Source of the DNA: an uncultured Clostridia bacterium
GTDB taxonomy: Bacteria; Bacillota; Clostridia; TANB77; CAG-508
Assembly (NCBI GenBank): GCA_947628775.1
Contig: CANRBI010000005.1
Location: 1 to 42,823 of the forward strand
Direction: 5' to 3'
DNA: 42,823 bases
Shown: piece by piece, positions 35,926-42,823 of the stretch
How positions within the stretch are numbered: the first letter of the stretch is position 1
Layout of the letters: each line of letters opens with the position of its first letter
The notes under the pieces: model-generated
Database searches by the model: none
Told to the model about the DNA's origin: nothing
What the model saw: only the letters and a program-made list of their open reading frames with translations
Program-made: the position numbers and the translations under genes

Positions 35926-35954
35926 TTTATATCATTTTGTTTTTATTTTGTCAA
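35926..35954 (-). promoter_or_regulatory. Sigma-A promoter of the coiled-coil gene
   Basis: On the minus strand TTGACA (35949-35954), a 17-base spacer and TATAAA (35926-35931). The -35 is perfect. The leader is about 100 bases and A-rich. Confidence 0.85.
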
Positions 35955-36137
35955 TACTTATATGTAAAATTTTATTGATTTTTTTGCTATGATTTTTTTA
36001 TATTGTTTTTGTGGGTATTTTGCCTTGTTATGGATTTTTTGGTAGGTTTCTCCAGTCTTTTTTTGTGGAATTTGTTTACACTATTAGTATATGTGAGGAA
36101 ATTTATTTTTTTAAATTGATGAAAGGGTTGAGTTTTG
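35955..36137. other. Spacer between divergent coiled-coil and sortase genes
   Basis: Very T-rich with no open frame worth calling. It completes a gene-free stretch from 35821 to 36137 (317 bases). A possible plus-strand promoter for the sortase is TTGTGG (36063-36068), 16 bases, TAGTAT (36085-36090), but the match is weak. No tRNA or strong hairpin is visible. Confidence 0.3.
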
Positions 36138-36827
36138 ATGAATCAAATATTGTATGATTTGAAACATGGAAATAATTTTTCTACTAACCAATTTTTTGAT
36201 AAAAATGATGATTTTGTTGATGAAGCTTTGTTAATTAAAAAGCGATTTTTTAAATATGCTTTTGTTGCATCTGTTGTTTTTTTGTTACTTTTTTTTGGTT
36301 TTTATGTTTATCATTTTTTGTCTCTTAAAAATAATCAGAGAATTAGTGATAATCTTTCTTATAATTATCATACTTTAAAATTGTATAGTTCTCCTAATTC
36401 TGATGATTATAATGATTTGTATGGTTCTAATTTTTATGAGGATAATTTTATTATTGGTGAGATTGTTATTCCGAGTTTAGATATTTCTTATCCTATTTTT
36501 TCTAGACTTGATGATGATACTTTAAAGGTGGCTCCTTGTATTTTTTATGGTAAAATGCCTCCTGAGTCTGGTAATTTATGTATTGCTGGTCATAATTATA
36601 ATAATGAGCAATTTTTTAGTTTAATTCATAATTTGAGTAATGGTGATTTTATTTATATTTATGATTTGAATAATAATGAGTATGTATATTCTGTATTTTC
36701 TAATTATGAGGTTAAAACTGATGATTTATCTCCTATTTATTTTAGTGATTATCAAAATGAGTTAACTTTGATTACTTGTAACAATGTTAATGACAATAGA
36801 ATCATTGTTAAGGCTCATATGCAATAA
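36138..36827 (+). CDS. Sortase family transpeptidase (second sortase)
   Basis: 229 residues. A 36-residue acidic cytoplasmic head and one membrane helix (38-60) precede the sortase barrel (100-229). Catalytic residues are visible: His152 (LCIAGHNYNN), Cys214 (LTLITCNN) and Arg221 (NDNRIIVKA). Sortases link LPXTG-like surface proteins to wall or pilus subunits. The N-terminal head and CNN after the Cys differ from the class D TCYPF pattern of the other sortase, so class is uncertain. No substrate gene is adjacent, so it is an orphan. The ATG at 36138 was chosen over a TTG one codon earlier; AAAGGG lies 10 bases upstream. Codons end mostly in T, as in nfeD. Confidence 0.85.
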   Translation: MNQILYDLKHGNNFSTNQFFDKNDDFVDEALLIKKRFFKYAFVASVVFLLLFFGFYVYHFLSLKNNQRISDNLSYNYHTLKLYSSPNSDDYNDLYGSNFYEDNFIIGEIVIPSLDISYPIFSRLDDDTLKVAPCIFYGKMPPESGNLCIAGHNYNNEQFFSLIHNLSNGDFIYIYDLNNNEYVYSVFSNYEVKTDDLSPIYFSDYQNELTLITCNNVNDNRIIVKAHMQ

Positions 36828-36831
36828 AAAT

Positions 36832-36868
36832 AAGGTACCTTGTTTGTTTTATGGGTACCTTGTGTTTT
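36832..36868. terminator. Bidirectional terminator between convergent sortase and glmM genes
   Basis: Perfect eight-base arms AAGGTACC (36832-36839) and GGTACCTT (36854-36861) with a 14-base loop. T-rich tails are present on both sides, so it can serve both genes. Confidence 0.8.
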
Positions 36869-36871
36869 ATT

Positions 36872-38236
36872 CTATTTTAGTTTTTGTTCTATTAGTTTTG
36901 CTATTTCATTTGCTTTTTTAGTTATTTCTTCTTGATTTTCGCCTTCTATCATTACTCTTATTAAAGGCTCTGTTCCAGATGGTCTTATTAGAACTCTTCC
37001 GTTTCCAGCAAATTCTTTTTCTAGCTTTTTTATTGCTTCTTGTATTTCTTTATCTGTTTCATAATCATATTTTTTGTTATTGTCTACTTTTGCATTTACT
37101 AGTATTTGTGGATATAGTTTTATTATACTTGCTGCTTCTGATGCGGTTTTGTTTTGTTCTAGTATTGATTGTATTAACATTAGTGATGTTAGAATTCCAT
37201 CTCCTGTTGGGTTGTAGTCTAATAAGATTACATGTCCTGATTGTTCTCCTCCTAGATTATATCCTTCTTCTAGCATTTTTTCTAGGACATATCTATCTCC
37301 TACTTTTGTTTGTAGTAAATGTAATTTGTTATTTTCTGCATATTTGTGTAATCCTAAATTACTCATTACTGTTGCTACTATTGTATCTTTTTGTAGTTTC
37401 CCTTTTTGTTTTAGATGATTAGCTATAATTGCCATTATTTTGTCTCCATCTATTTCATTACCTTTTTCGTCTATTGCTAAACATCTGTCTCCGTCTCCGT
37501 CATATGCTAATCCTAGGCTAAATTTGTTTTTTATTACGTATTCTTTTAAATTTTCTAAGTGTGTTGATCCACAGTTTTCGTTTATATTTATTCCATCTGG
37601 TTTGTTGTTTATTATTTCATGTGGTATTTTTAGAGTTTTAAATACCTTTTCTGCTACTTCTGATGTTGCTCCATTTGCTGTGTCTATAGCTACTTTAAAG
37701 TTTTTTGTTAATAGGTTTTCTAGTTCATCTTCAAAGTTTTTTCTGAAAAAATATATGTATTCTTCTTGTAAATCTTGTCTGTATTCTGATACTCCTATTT
37801 TGTTGTTTACTGCACTTAGTTCTTGAATTTTACCTGATTCCATTACTTCTTCTATTTCTTCTTCTAGTGAATCTGGTATTTTCATTCCTTTATTACTGAA
37901 GTATTTTATTCCGTTAAATTCGTATGTGTTGTGTGATGCTGATATTACTACTCCTGCATCTGCTTTTAGCTTTTTTGTTAAATATGCTACTGCTGGTGTT
38001 GGTATTACTCCTAGTAGTTTTACATTTGCTCCGTAACTTAAAAATCCTGATACCATTGCACTTTCAATTAGTGTTCCTGATAGTCTTGTGTCTCTACCTA
38101 TTAATATTGTTGGTGCATGTTCTGTGTGTTTTGATAGTACATATGCTCCTGCTTTTGCTACTTTGTATACGAGTTCAGGTGTTAGCTCTGTATTTGCTAT
38201 CCTTCTTATACCATCTGTTCCAAAATATTTTCTCAT
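36872..38236 (-). CDS. glmM: Phosphoglucosamine mutase
   Basis: 454 residues. GlmM converts glucosamine-6-phosphate to glucosamine-1-phosphate, the branch to UDP-GlcNAc. Motifs: MRKYFGTDGIRRIAN, IGRDTRLSG, the phosphoserine loop VVISASHNTYEFNGIKYF (usual SASHNP is here SASHNT), metal loop LAYDGDGDRCLAID, GGEQSGHVIL, and RPSGTEPLIRVM (phosphate binding). AGGAGG ribosome binding site; 22 bases after the phosphatase gene. Being last in the surface operon fits precursor supply for peptidoglycan and capsule. Confidence 0.97.
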   Translation of the reverse strand: MRKYFGTDGIRRIANTELTPELVYKVAKAGAYVLSKHTEHAPTILIGRDTRLSGTLIESAMVSGFLSYGANVKLLGVIPTPAVAYLTKKLKADAGVVISASHNTYEFNGIKYFSNKGMKIPDSLEEEIEEVMESGKIQELSAVNNKIGVSEYRQDLQEEYIYFFRKNFEDELENLLTKNFKVAIDTANGATSEVAEKVFKTLKIPHEIINNKPDGININENCGSTHLENLKEYVIKNKFSLGLAYDGDGDRCLAIDEKGNEIDGDKIMAIIANHLKQKGKLQKDTIVATVMSNLGLHKYAENNKLHLLQTKVGDRYVLEKMLEEGYNLGGEQSGHVILLDYNPTGDGILTSLMLIQSILEQNKTASEAASIIKLYPQILVNAKVDNNKKYDYETDKEIQEAIKKLEKEFAGNGRVLIRPSGTEPLIRVMIEGENQEEITKKANEIAKLIEQKLK

Positions 38237-38258
38237 GTTGTTTCCTCCTATCTCGTAT

Positions 38259-39041
38259 TTATTTTTTTATTAGCATCTTTAGTTTTTCTTTTACTGTTAG
38301 GTTTATTTCATTTGGTTCTTCTAATTCTATTTTTTTGTTTGATAGTACTAATTTTGGATTGGTTGTTGTTAATTGTTCTAATTTTTCTGGTCCTATTATT
38401 TGTTCTATTTTGTTAAGTGCTTCTGGTATTTTTGGGTATATTGACTTTTCTTTATGTACATCACTTCCTAAGAAGTGTATTTGATTTGTTTCTAGTAATT
38501 TTTGTACTATTATTTGTGCTTTTGATCCATATAGTCCTATTATACTTCCATAGTTTGCTTGCATTAGGCAACCTTTTTGAATTAACTCATATACTAAATC
38601 TGGTTCTTTTTGTATAAAGCTGTACCTTTCTGGATGTGCTAGTATTGGTACTATTTTATTCTCTTGTAGAGAATATATGACATTATATAGGTTTAATGGT
38701 TCATTGTTTAGTGGCATTTCAAATAGTACATAACTTGTTTCGTTTATTGTAGCTGCTTTGCCTTCTTCTAAAAGTTTTATTATATTTTCAGATATGTATA
38801 TTTCATTTGCTAAGTATAGGTTAATATCTACTCCTTTTGCTTTTAGATTTTCCATGATTGCTTTTACCCAAACTTCTCTTTCTGGTTTGTTTGTTTCATA
38901 GTAATTTTCTATGTAGTGTGGAGTTAATATTATACTTTCAAATCCTGCTTGTTTTGCTTCTTGTAATAGGTGAAATGTTTCTTCTATACTTTTTGAACCA
39001 TCATCTATATTTGGTAATATGTGTGTGTGAAAATCTATCAT
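38259..39041 (-). CDS. cpsB: PHP-family protein-tyrosine phosphatase (CpsB/YwqE type)
   Basis: 260 residues. This metal-dependent phosphatase removes phosphate from the Tyr tail of CpsD-type kinases. PHP motifs: MIDFHTHILPNIDDGS, ILTPHYIENYY, EIYISENI, ILAHPERYSFI, MQANYGSIIG and LGSDVHKE, which provide the His/Asp/Glu metal ligands. It is in the expected place after cpsC-cpsD. The ATG at 39041 has no adjacent ribosome binding site: GGGAGGA is 29 bases upstream with a hairpin between, and an in-frame TAA in the gap excludes a longer protein. Confidence 0.95.
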   Translation of the reverse strand: MIDFHTHILPNIDDGSKSIEETFHLLQEAKQAGFESIILTPHYIENYYETNKPEREVWVKAIMENLKAKGVDINLYLANEIYISENIIKLLEEGKAATINETSYVLFEMPLNNEPLNLYNVIYSLQENKIVPILAHPERYSFIQKEPDLVYELIQKGCLMQANYGSIIGLYGSKAQIIVQKLLETNQIHFLGSDVHKEKSIYPKIPEALNKIEQIIGPEKLEQLTTTNPKLVLSNKKIELEEPNEINLTVKEKLKMLIKK

Positions 39042-39077
39042 TTTGTTTTTATATTAGAAATCTAATATATTCCTCCC
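39042..39077 (-). promoter_or_regulatory. Distant Shine-Dalgarno with intervening hairpin (cpsB)
   Basis: On the minus strand GGGAGGA (39071-39077), two bases, then eight-base arms ATATTAGA/TCTAATAT (39051-39068), nine bases, ATG. Folding brings the SD from 29 to 11 bases of the start. Same design as at 31040-31078. Confidence 0.6.
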
Positions 39078-39099
39078 TTCTTTAGTGTGAGTTTGGCTT

Positions 39100-39939
39100 T
39101 TATTCTTCAAATTCTCCACTATGGTCTTCTTCCATGTAGCTATTTATTTGGTCTAGTATATCTTGCGTTTTTTCATCAGATACAGTTGCTTTATTTGTTT
39201 TATCTGAATCAGTTTCTTTATTGCTTCTTTTGGTTTTTGATTTAGATGATTTTGATCCATAGTAATATCTTTCATTGTATTTTTTGCTTGATAGTGGTAT
39301 TTTGTTTATGACAACTCCTGCTAGGTTTCCTCCAACATTTTTTATGTTGGTGATTATTCTTCCTAGGCTGTCTTTTTTAGTTTCTTTTGCTGCTGATACT
39401 ATAACTGTTGTGTCTACTATTCTTGATAGTATTACTGAGTCTGTTACTAATTCACATGGTGTTCCGTCTATTATTACTATGTCACATACTTCTTTTAGTT
39501 GTTCTAGTAAATTACTCATTTGCTCAGATATTAGTAGTTCTGATGGGTTTGGTGGTATATTTCCTGCTGGTATTAATAGTAGGTTGTTTATTTGTGTTGG
39601 TTGTATGTATTTTGATATATCTATTTCTTCTTCTCCTTCTCGGTCTATTCCTGATAGGTAGTTTGATAATCCTGGTCTTGGTGATACTTCGAATATAGAG
39701 TATAGTCTTCCTTTTCTCATATCAGCATCTATTAGTATTACTTTTTTTCCTGCTTGTGCAAATGTTACTGCTAGGTTAGATGCTACATAACTTTTTCCTT
39801 CTCCTGGTAGTGTTGAGGTAATTAGTAGTGTTTGTAGTTTTTTTGTTGTGTTCATAAATTGTATGTTTGTTCTTAGTGTTCTAAATATTTCGGAAACAGG
39901 AGCTTTGGGATCTTTGTGTACTATTAGTTCTTTTTTCAT
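39100..39939 (-). CDS. cpsD: CpsD/CapB-type bacterial tyrosine kinase
   Basis: 279 residues, cytoplasmic partner of CpsC. Walker A TLPGEGKS (43-50), Walker A' VILIDADMRKG (67-77), Walker B DIVIIDGTP (153-161). N-terminal EIFRTLRTNIQFMN is the usual oligomerisation (EX2RX2R-like) motif. The tail has Tyr221 and Tyr225-227 in KKYNERYYYGSK, then about 50 polar residues ending Glu-rich. It would control polysaccharide polymerisation and export by cyclic autophosphorylation. Its ATG overlaps the cpsC stop as TAATG. The tail motif is nearly the same as in the fused kinase at the left end. Confidence 0.95.
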   Translation of the reverse strand: MKKELIVHKDPKAPVSEIFRTLRTNIQFMNTTKKLQTLLITSTLPGEGKSYVASNLAVTFAQAGKKVILIDADMRKGRLYSIFEVSPRPGLSNYLSGIDREGEEEIDISKYIQPTQINNLLLIPAGNIPPNPSELLISEQMSNLLEQLKEVCDIVIIDGTPCELVTDSVILSRIVDTTVIVSAAKETKKDSLGRIITNIKNVGGNLAGVVINKIPLSSKKYNERYYYGSKSSKSKTKRSNKETDSDKTNKATVSDEKTQDILDQINSYMEEDHSGEFEE

Positions 39940-40649
39940 TATTTTTTACCTCCTTTTTCTGGTACATTTAGTGGTATTTCTGCTAGAACTGGTACTTTGA
40001 ATAGTTTTTCTACATCTTCTCTTGATTTTAGTGTTGTATCTAGCATGTTTGCTATTAAAACATACATTACTGCAAATACTATACCTACAAATGCAAATAT
40101 TATTACGTCTTTTGCATGGTTGATGTTTGCTGGTTCACTTGATACTTCTGCCTCATCTACTACATATACGTTGTTTATGTTATATATTTCTTTTACTTTG
40201 TCTGTGAATACTTTTGCTATTTCATTTGCTATTTTTGCTGCATATGTTGCGTCTTCATTTGTTACTGTTATTTCTATAAGTTCTGTATCTTTTACTGAAC
40301 TTACTGATACTCCTTTTCTTATTGCGTCTTCTTCTTCATTTATTCCAAGGTTTGTTCTAACTTCTCTTATTACATTTTTACTTTTTACTAATTCGCTGTA
40401 TGTTGATACTAGTTTTGAGTTTAAGGTTACTTCTGTTGTTGTGATTGTTTCAGTGTTTGTTGCTTGTGCTGTTTCTTCTGTTAAGTCTGCTTTTGCTAGT
40501 ACTAGTGTTGTTGAAGATTGGTATTTTGGTGTAACAAATCCTATTGTGTATATTATTCCAATTACTATGAATATTGCTACTATTAAAAATATTTGTATTC
40601 TTTTACTCCAAAATATGGAGATTAACTCTTTTAAATCTAGTTCTTCCAT
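39939..40649 (-). CDS. cpsC: CpsC/CapA-type chain-length regulator and kinase activator
   Basis: 236 residues with the Wzz topology: short cytoplasmic end, membrane helix (about 18-38), extracytoplasmic loop (TPKYQSSTTLVLAK onward), second helix (about 179-200), and a C-terminal cytoplasmic segment (VEKLFKVPVLAEIPL) that activates CpsD. ITVTNEDATYAAKIANEIAKVF and VVDEAEVSSEPANINH are family motifs. It starts nine bases after the membrane protein gene. GAGGAA about 13 bases upstream is a weak ribosome binding site. Confidence 0.93.
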   Translation of the reverse strand: MEELDLKELISIFWSKRIQIFLIVAIFIVIGIIYTIGFVTPKYQSSTTLVLAKADLTEETAQATNTETITTTEVTLNSKLVSTYSELVKSKNVIREVRTNLGINEEEDAIRKGVSVSSVKDTELIEITVTNEDATYAAKIANEIAKVFTDKVKEIYNINNVYVVDEAEVSSEPANINHAKDVIIFAFVGIVFAVMYVLIANMLDTTLKSREDVEKLFKVPVLAEIPLNVPEKGGKK

Positions 40650-40658
40650 GTTTTGCTT

Positions 40659-41507
40659 TTATTCCTCACTTTCTTTTTTCTTTTTCTTTAGAGATATTAT
40701 TGTATTTCCTAATATTACTAGTATAATTCCGCAAATTGCTAGTATAATTCCATTTTTGTTTATTTTTGATAGTATTTCATTTAGTATTGTTTTTAATGTG
40801 TTTGATACTGATTCATTTATTATTACTATATTTGATATTTTGATTTTTGAATCTATGTATATTTTTAATATTATGTAGAATGCTCCTGATGATATTAGTG
40901 ATATTCCTATATTTGAAATTGCTTTTATTATATTTTTGTAGTTGAATACAATTATTAATAGTACAAGTATTGCTGTTGCAATTATGACTACTTTATTTGC
41001 TAAATCAACATATTTGTTTACCTTTTTTATCATTTGGTTTATTTGTGTTTCATAGTTTGTGTGTGACATTGTTTCTTTGTATTGTTCTATTATTGTTTTT
41101 ACATATTCGTCTATTGCTTTTTGTTGTGTTGCTGTTAGTTGTGTATTTCCTAGTGATTCTTTTATGTTATTATGTAGGTTTGTTTCTATTGTAGTTGTGT
41201 CTACTGTTTTTTCTATTCCATCATATATGTTTTCAATTATTGTGTTTGTATCTTCTTTTATTTGTTCTATTGTTACTATGTTTTTTACTACATTTTCATC
41301 TAGTCCTGATTGTCCAATATAGTTTTCAAAGTTTGATTCTATTTCTTCTTGTATTTTGCTGTAATAATTTGTTTCCTCTAGTTTACTTAGTATATAGTCT
41401 TTTTTTAGGACTGTTGAAGAAACAATATTGATTATTACACATCCAATTATTGTGCATGTTAATAAAATGATTGCTATGTATTTTATTATATTTGCTATAA
41501 CTTTCAT
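40659..41507 (-). CDS. Membrane protein of unknown function, four predicted helices
   Basis: 282 residues, family not recognised. Helix 1 (about 5-32) is followed by a polar, probably external domain (33-165) rich in charged helices with Asn/Thr (EETNYYSKIQEEIESNFENYIGQSG). Helices near 168-190, 198-216 and 252-272 and a Lys/Glu tail follow. The fold (one helix, outer helical domain, several helices) recurs in Clostridial membrane proteins of unknown role. Its place, 12 bases after a sortase gene and 9 before cpsC, suggests a role at the envelope. AAAGGAGG ribosome binding site. Confidence 0.75.
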   Translation of the reverse strand: MKVIANIIKYIAIILLTCTIIGCVIINIVSSTVLKKDYILSKLEETNYYSKIQEEIESNFENYIGQSGLDENVVKNIVTIEQIKEDTNTIIENIYDGIEKTVDTTTIETNLHNNIKESLGNTQLTATQQKAIDEYVKTIIEQYKETMSHTNYETQINQMIKKVNKYVDLANKVVIIATAILVLLIIVFNYKNIIKAISNIGISLISSGAFYIILKIYIDSKIKISNIVIINESVSNTLKTILNEILSKINKNGIILAICGIILVILGNTIISLKKKKKESEE

Positions 41508-41519
41508 ATTGTTCCTCCT

Positions 41520-42131
41520 TTATTTTTGTAATTCTGCATATACAACATATCTTTGTGTTGCATATCCTATATTGTTAAATGGATAACATGTGTATACCAT
41601 TAATATTTCTTTTTCGTCTTGAATTGGAAGTTTTTCTGTTTCTGTTTCGTTTATTAATTGCATGTCATATATTTTGTATGTATATTCTCCATAGTCTGTT
41701 GTTACTTTGATTTCATTTCCTTTTTGTAGTTCTGAAAATCTACGAAATACGTTTTTTGAGTTGTGTCCCATGTAGATTATTGAGCCACCTTCTCCTGGGA
41801 AATAACTTCCACTTGAATGTCCTACTCCGTTTTTTAATATTTCTAGTGTGTCTCCATAGTATACGGGTAGTTTTATATCTATTTTTGGTATTTCTATTGT
41901 TGCGTATTGTGTTCCATATTCTGGATAGCTTTCTAATTTGTTTTTAGATGTATCTATTTGTATTGGTTTTTGTTCATATTTTGATTCTACTTTTACTGCT
42001 ACTTGATTTACTAATAATATCATATCTTCTATCTTCTGCCCAAAAGATAGTTTTATTCCTAATATGATTATTGCTACAATGAATAAAGCAACTATTAAAT
42101 CGATAATAGTTGCTTTTACGAATTTACTCAT
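41520..42131 (-). CDS. Class D-type sortase
   Basis: 203 residues. Membrane helix (about 8-28), linker, and sortase barrel (75-203): IEIPKIDIKLPVYYGDTLEILKNGVGH, His123 (YMGHNS), Cys182 (YTCYPF), Arg194 (ATQRYVVYAEL). The TCYPF pattern fits class D sortases of sporulating Firmicutes. It begins three bases after the stop of a protein with a LAYTG sorting signal, its likely substrate. The ribosome binding site (TTGGAG, about 10 bases) is weak, so translation may depend on the upstream gene. Confidence 0.92.
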   Translation of the reverse strand: MSKFVKATIIDLIVALFIVAIIILGIKLSFGQKIEDMILLVNQVAVKVESKYEQKPIQIDTSKNKLESYPEYGTQYATIEIPKIDIKLPVYYGDTLEILKNGVGHSSGSYFPGEGGSIIYMGHNSKNVFRRFSELQKGNEIKVTTDYGEYTYKIYDMQLINETETEKLPIQDEKEILMVYTCYPFNNIGYATQRYVVYAELQK

Positions 42132-42134
42132 TAC

Positions 42135-42665
42135 TTATGCTCCAATTTTAGCAAATCTTTTTTTAGCAACAACTGTTGCAGCTAGGGCGATTACTGCTAT
42201 TGAAGAAACAACTAAAACTGTATTTGTGTTACTTCCTGTGTATGCTAATTTACCTGTGTTTGTTGCTGATACTTCATCAACAAGTTTGCCATCTTTGTAA
42301 ACTTGGAAATCTCCGTTTTCAAATGATAGTGTTAAACCAATTTCGCTAGCTGCTGCTTGAGCTAAAGCTTTTACTTTTTCTCTAGCTTCACCTTTTAGTT
42401 CTCTGTAATCTGTAATTCCTTCACTTTCCATTACTGCTATTGCTGCATCAACATCTGCCATTATTGCGTTTGCTTGAGCGTCTGTTGCTGGGTTGTCATT
42501 TAGATATCTTTCAATTCTTACTTTATCTGAGCTTGTAGCTCCATATTTTTGTAATTTTGCATAGATTTCATCTGCTAATGTTGCGCTTGTTGCAGCCTTA
42601 ACTCCTGTTAGTGTTAATGTTACTAGCATTACGAATATTACTGCGATTGATAACATTTTTTTCAT
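42135..42665 (-). CDS. Surface protein with signal peptide and LAYTG-type sorting signal
   Basis: 176 residues from the ATG at 42665; a longer frame to 42731 runs through the promoter and was rejected. Signal peptide (1-24, cut near VKA-ATS), a small helical domain (30-110, DKVRIERYLNDNPATDAQANAIMADVDAAIAVM), a short strand segment with FENGDFQVYKDGKLVDEV, then LAYTG (140-144), a hydrophobic helix (148-167) and KKRFAK. The sorting motif has Ala in place of the Pro of LPXTG. The function of the mature domain is unknown; small abundant proteins of this type occur in gut Clostridia. AAAGGAAG ribosome binding site. Confidence 0.88.
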   Translation of the reverse strand: MKKMLSIAVIFVMLVTLTLTGVKAATSATLADEIYAKLQKYGATSSDKVRIERYLNDNPATDAQANAIMADVDAAIAVMESEGITDYRELKGEAREKVKALAQAAASEIGLTLSFENGDFQVYKDGKLVDEVSATNTGKLAYTGSNTNTVLVVSSIAVIALAATVVAKKRFAKIGA

Positions 42666-42702
42666 TGCACATCTTCCTTTCTTTCTATTTTTGACTATTA
42701 AG

Positions 42703-42731
42703 ATTATAACATTAATATTTTTGTTTGGCAA
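42703..42731 (-). promoter_or_regulatory. Sigma-A promoter of the surface operon
   Basis: On the minus strand TTGCCA (42726-42731), a 17-base spacer and TATAAT (42703-42708), 37 bases before the first ATG. It probably drives the seven genes from the LAYTG protein to glmM; no terminator is seen between them. Confidence 0.85.
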
Positions 42732-42823
42732 TAGTTTTTTGTAAAATTTTTTAATTTTTTTTGAGTATGGGTTTTTGTTGAGTTTTGGCGGGTTTGGAGT
42801 TTGGTGTGGTGTTGGGATTTTGT

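Noticed and set aside
42666..42731. Longer start for the LAYTG protein
   Set aside because: The extra residues would be encoded by the promoter and leader and would precede a proper signal peptide start.
42750..42823. C-terminal end of a minus-strand gene at the right edge (a frame ending PAKTQQKPILKKN)
   Set aside because: Too short, codons such as CCC, ACC and CGC are unlike the neighbours, and no terminator follows; probably non-coding.

Overview
The window looks like part of the chromosome of an uncultured, low-GC, endospore-forming member of the Firmicutes (Clostridia-like). The evidence is strongly AT-rich coding and spacer DNA, AGGAGG-type ribosome binding sites, sigma-A promoters close to consensus, Firmicutes gene families, and spore genes (cotJABC, spoIIP, sleB). 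The species cannot be named from the sequence alone. No rRNA, tRNA, CRISPR array, insertion sequence or phage gene was seen.

Layout. Almost everything is on the minus strand and is read right to left. At the right edge, a promoter drives a surface operon: LAYTG-anchored protein, class D-type sortase, membrane protein, CpsC-type chain-length regulator, CpsD-type tyrosine kinase, PHP-type tyrosine phosphatase and glmM (42665 to 36872). Facing it is a plus-strand island with a second sortase (36138-36827) and an NfeD/stomatin pair (33842-35303). A minus-strand gene for a tryptophan-heptad coiled-coil protein lies between them. Next comes murB - yvcK-like - glycogen debranching enzyme - ruvC - holA (33628 to 27473), closed by a terminator. 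Then follow sleB, a small orphan gene with an unusual leader, and a long housekeeping run: dnaE (broken by a one-base frameshift), pth, a short RNase G, rimO, an acidic unknown, trpS and obgE. rpsO has its own promoter, leader and terminator. pnp - queA - tgt - WG-repeat protein - spoIIP come next, then pgi - acyl-ACP thioesterase, then pyk. The left end holds an 822-residue tyrosine kinase that fuses CpsC and CpsD and adds a long repeat-rich coiled coil, followed by the spore-coat operon cotJABC. The first 47 bases may be the end of a plus-strand gene.

How the genes fit together. The right-hand operon combines surface-protein anchoring (sortase and substrate) with a complete kinase/phosphatase switch for polysaccharide export and an amino-sugar precursor enzyme (GlmM). 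MurB and YvcK connect it to wall synthesis. A second, fused kinase at the left end carries the same tyrosine-rich tail motif, so the phosphatase could act on both. SpoIIP, SleB and CotJ cover engulfment, cortex lysis and coat.

Most notable signals: the dnaE frameshift; the fused kinase with 16-residue repeats; two genes whose Shine-Dalgarno lies about 30 bases upstream with a near-perfect hairpin in the gap and an in-frame stop inside it; an orphan gene whose leader could switch between two pairings; a GC-rich structured element beside the stomatin terminator; and third-codon composition suggesting that nearly all genes here lie on the strand that looks like the lagging one.
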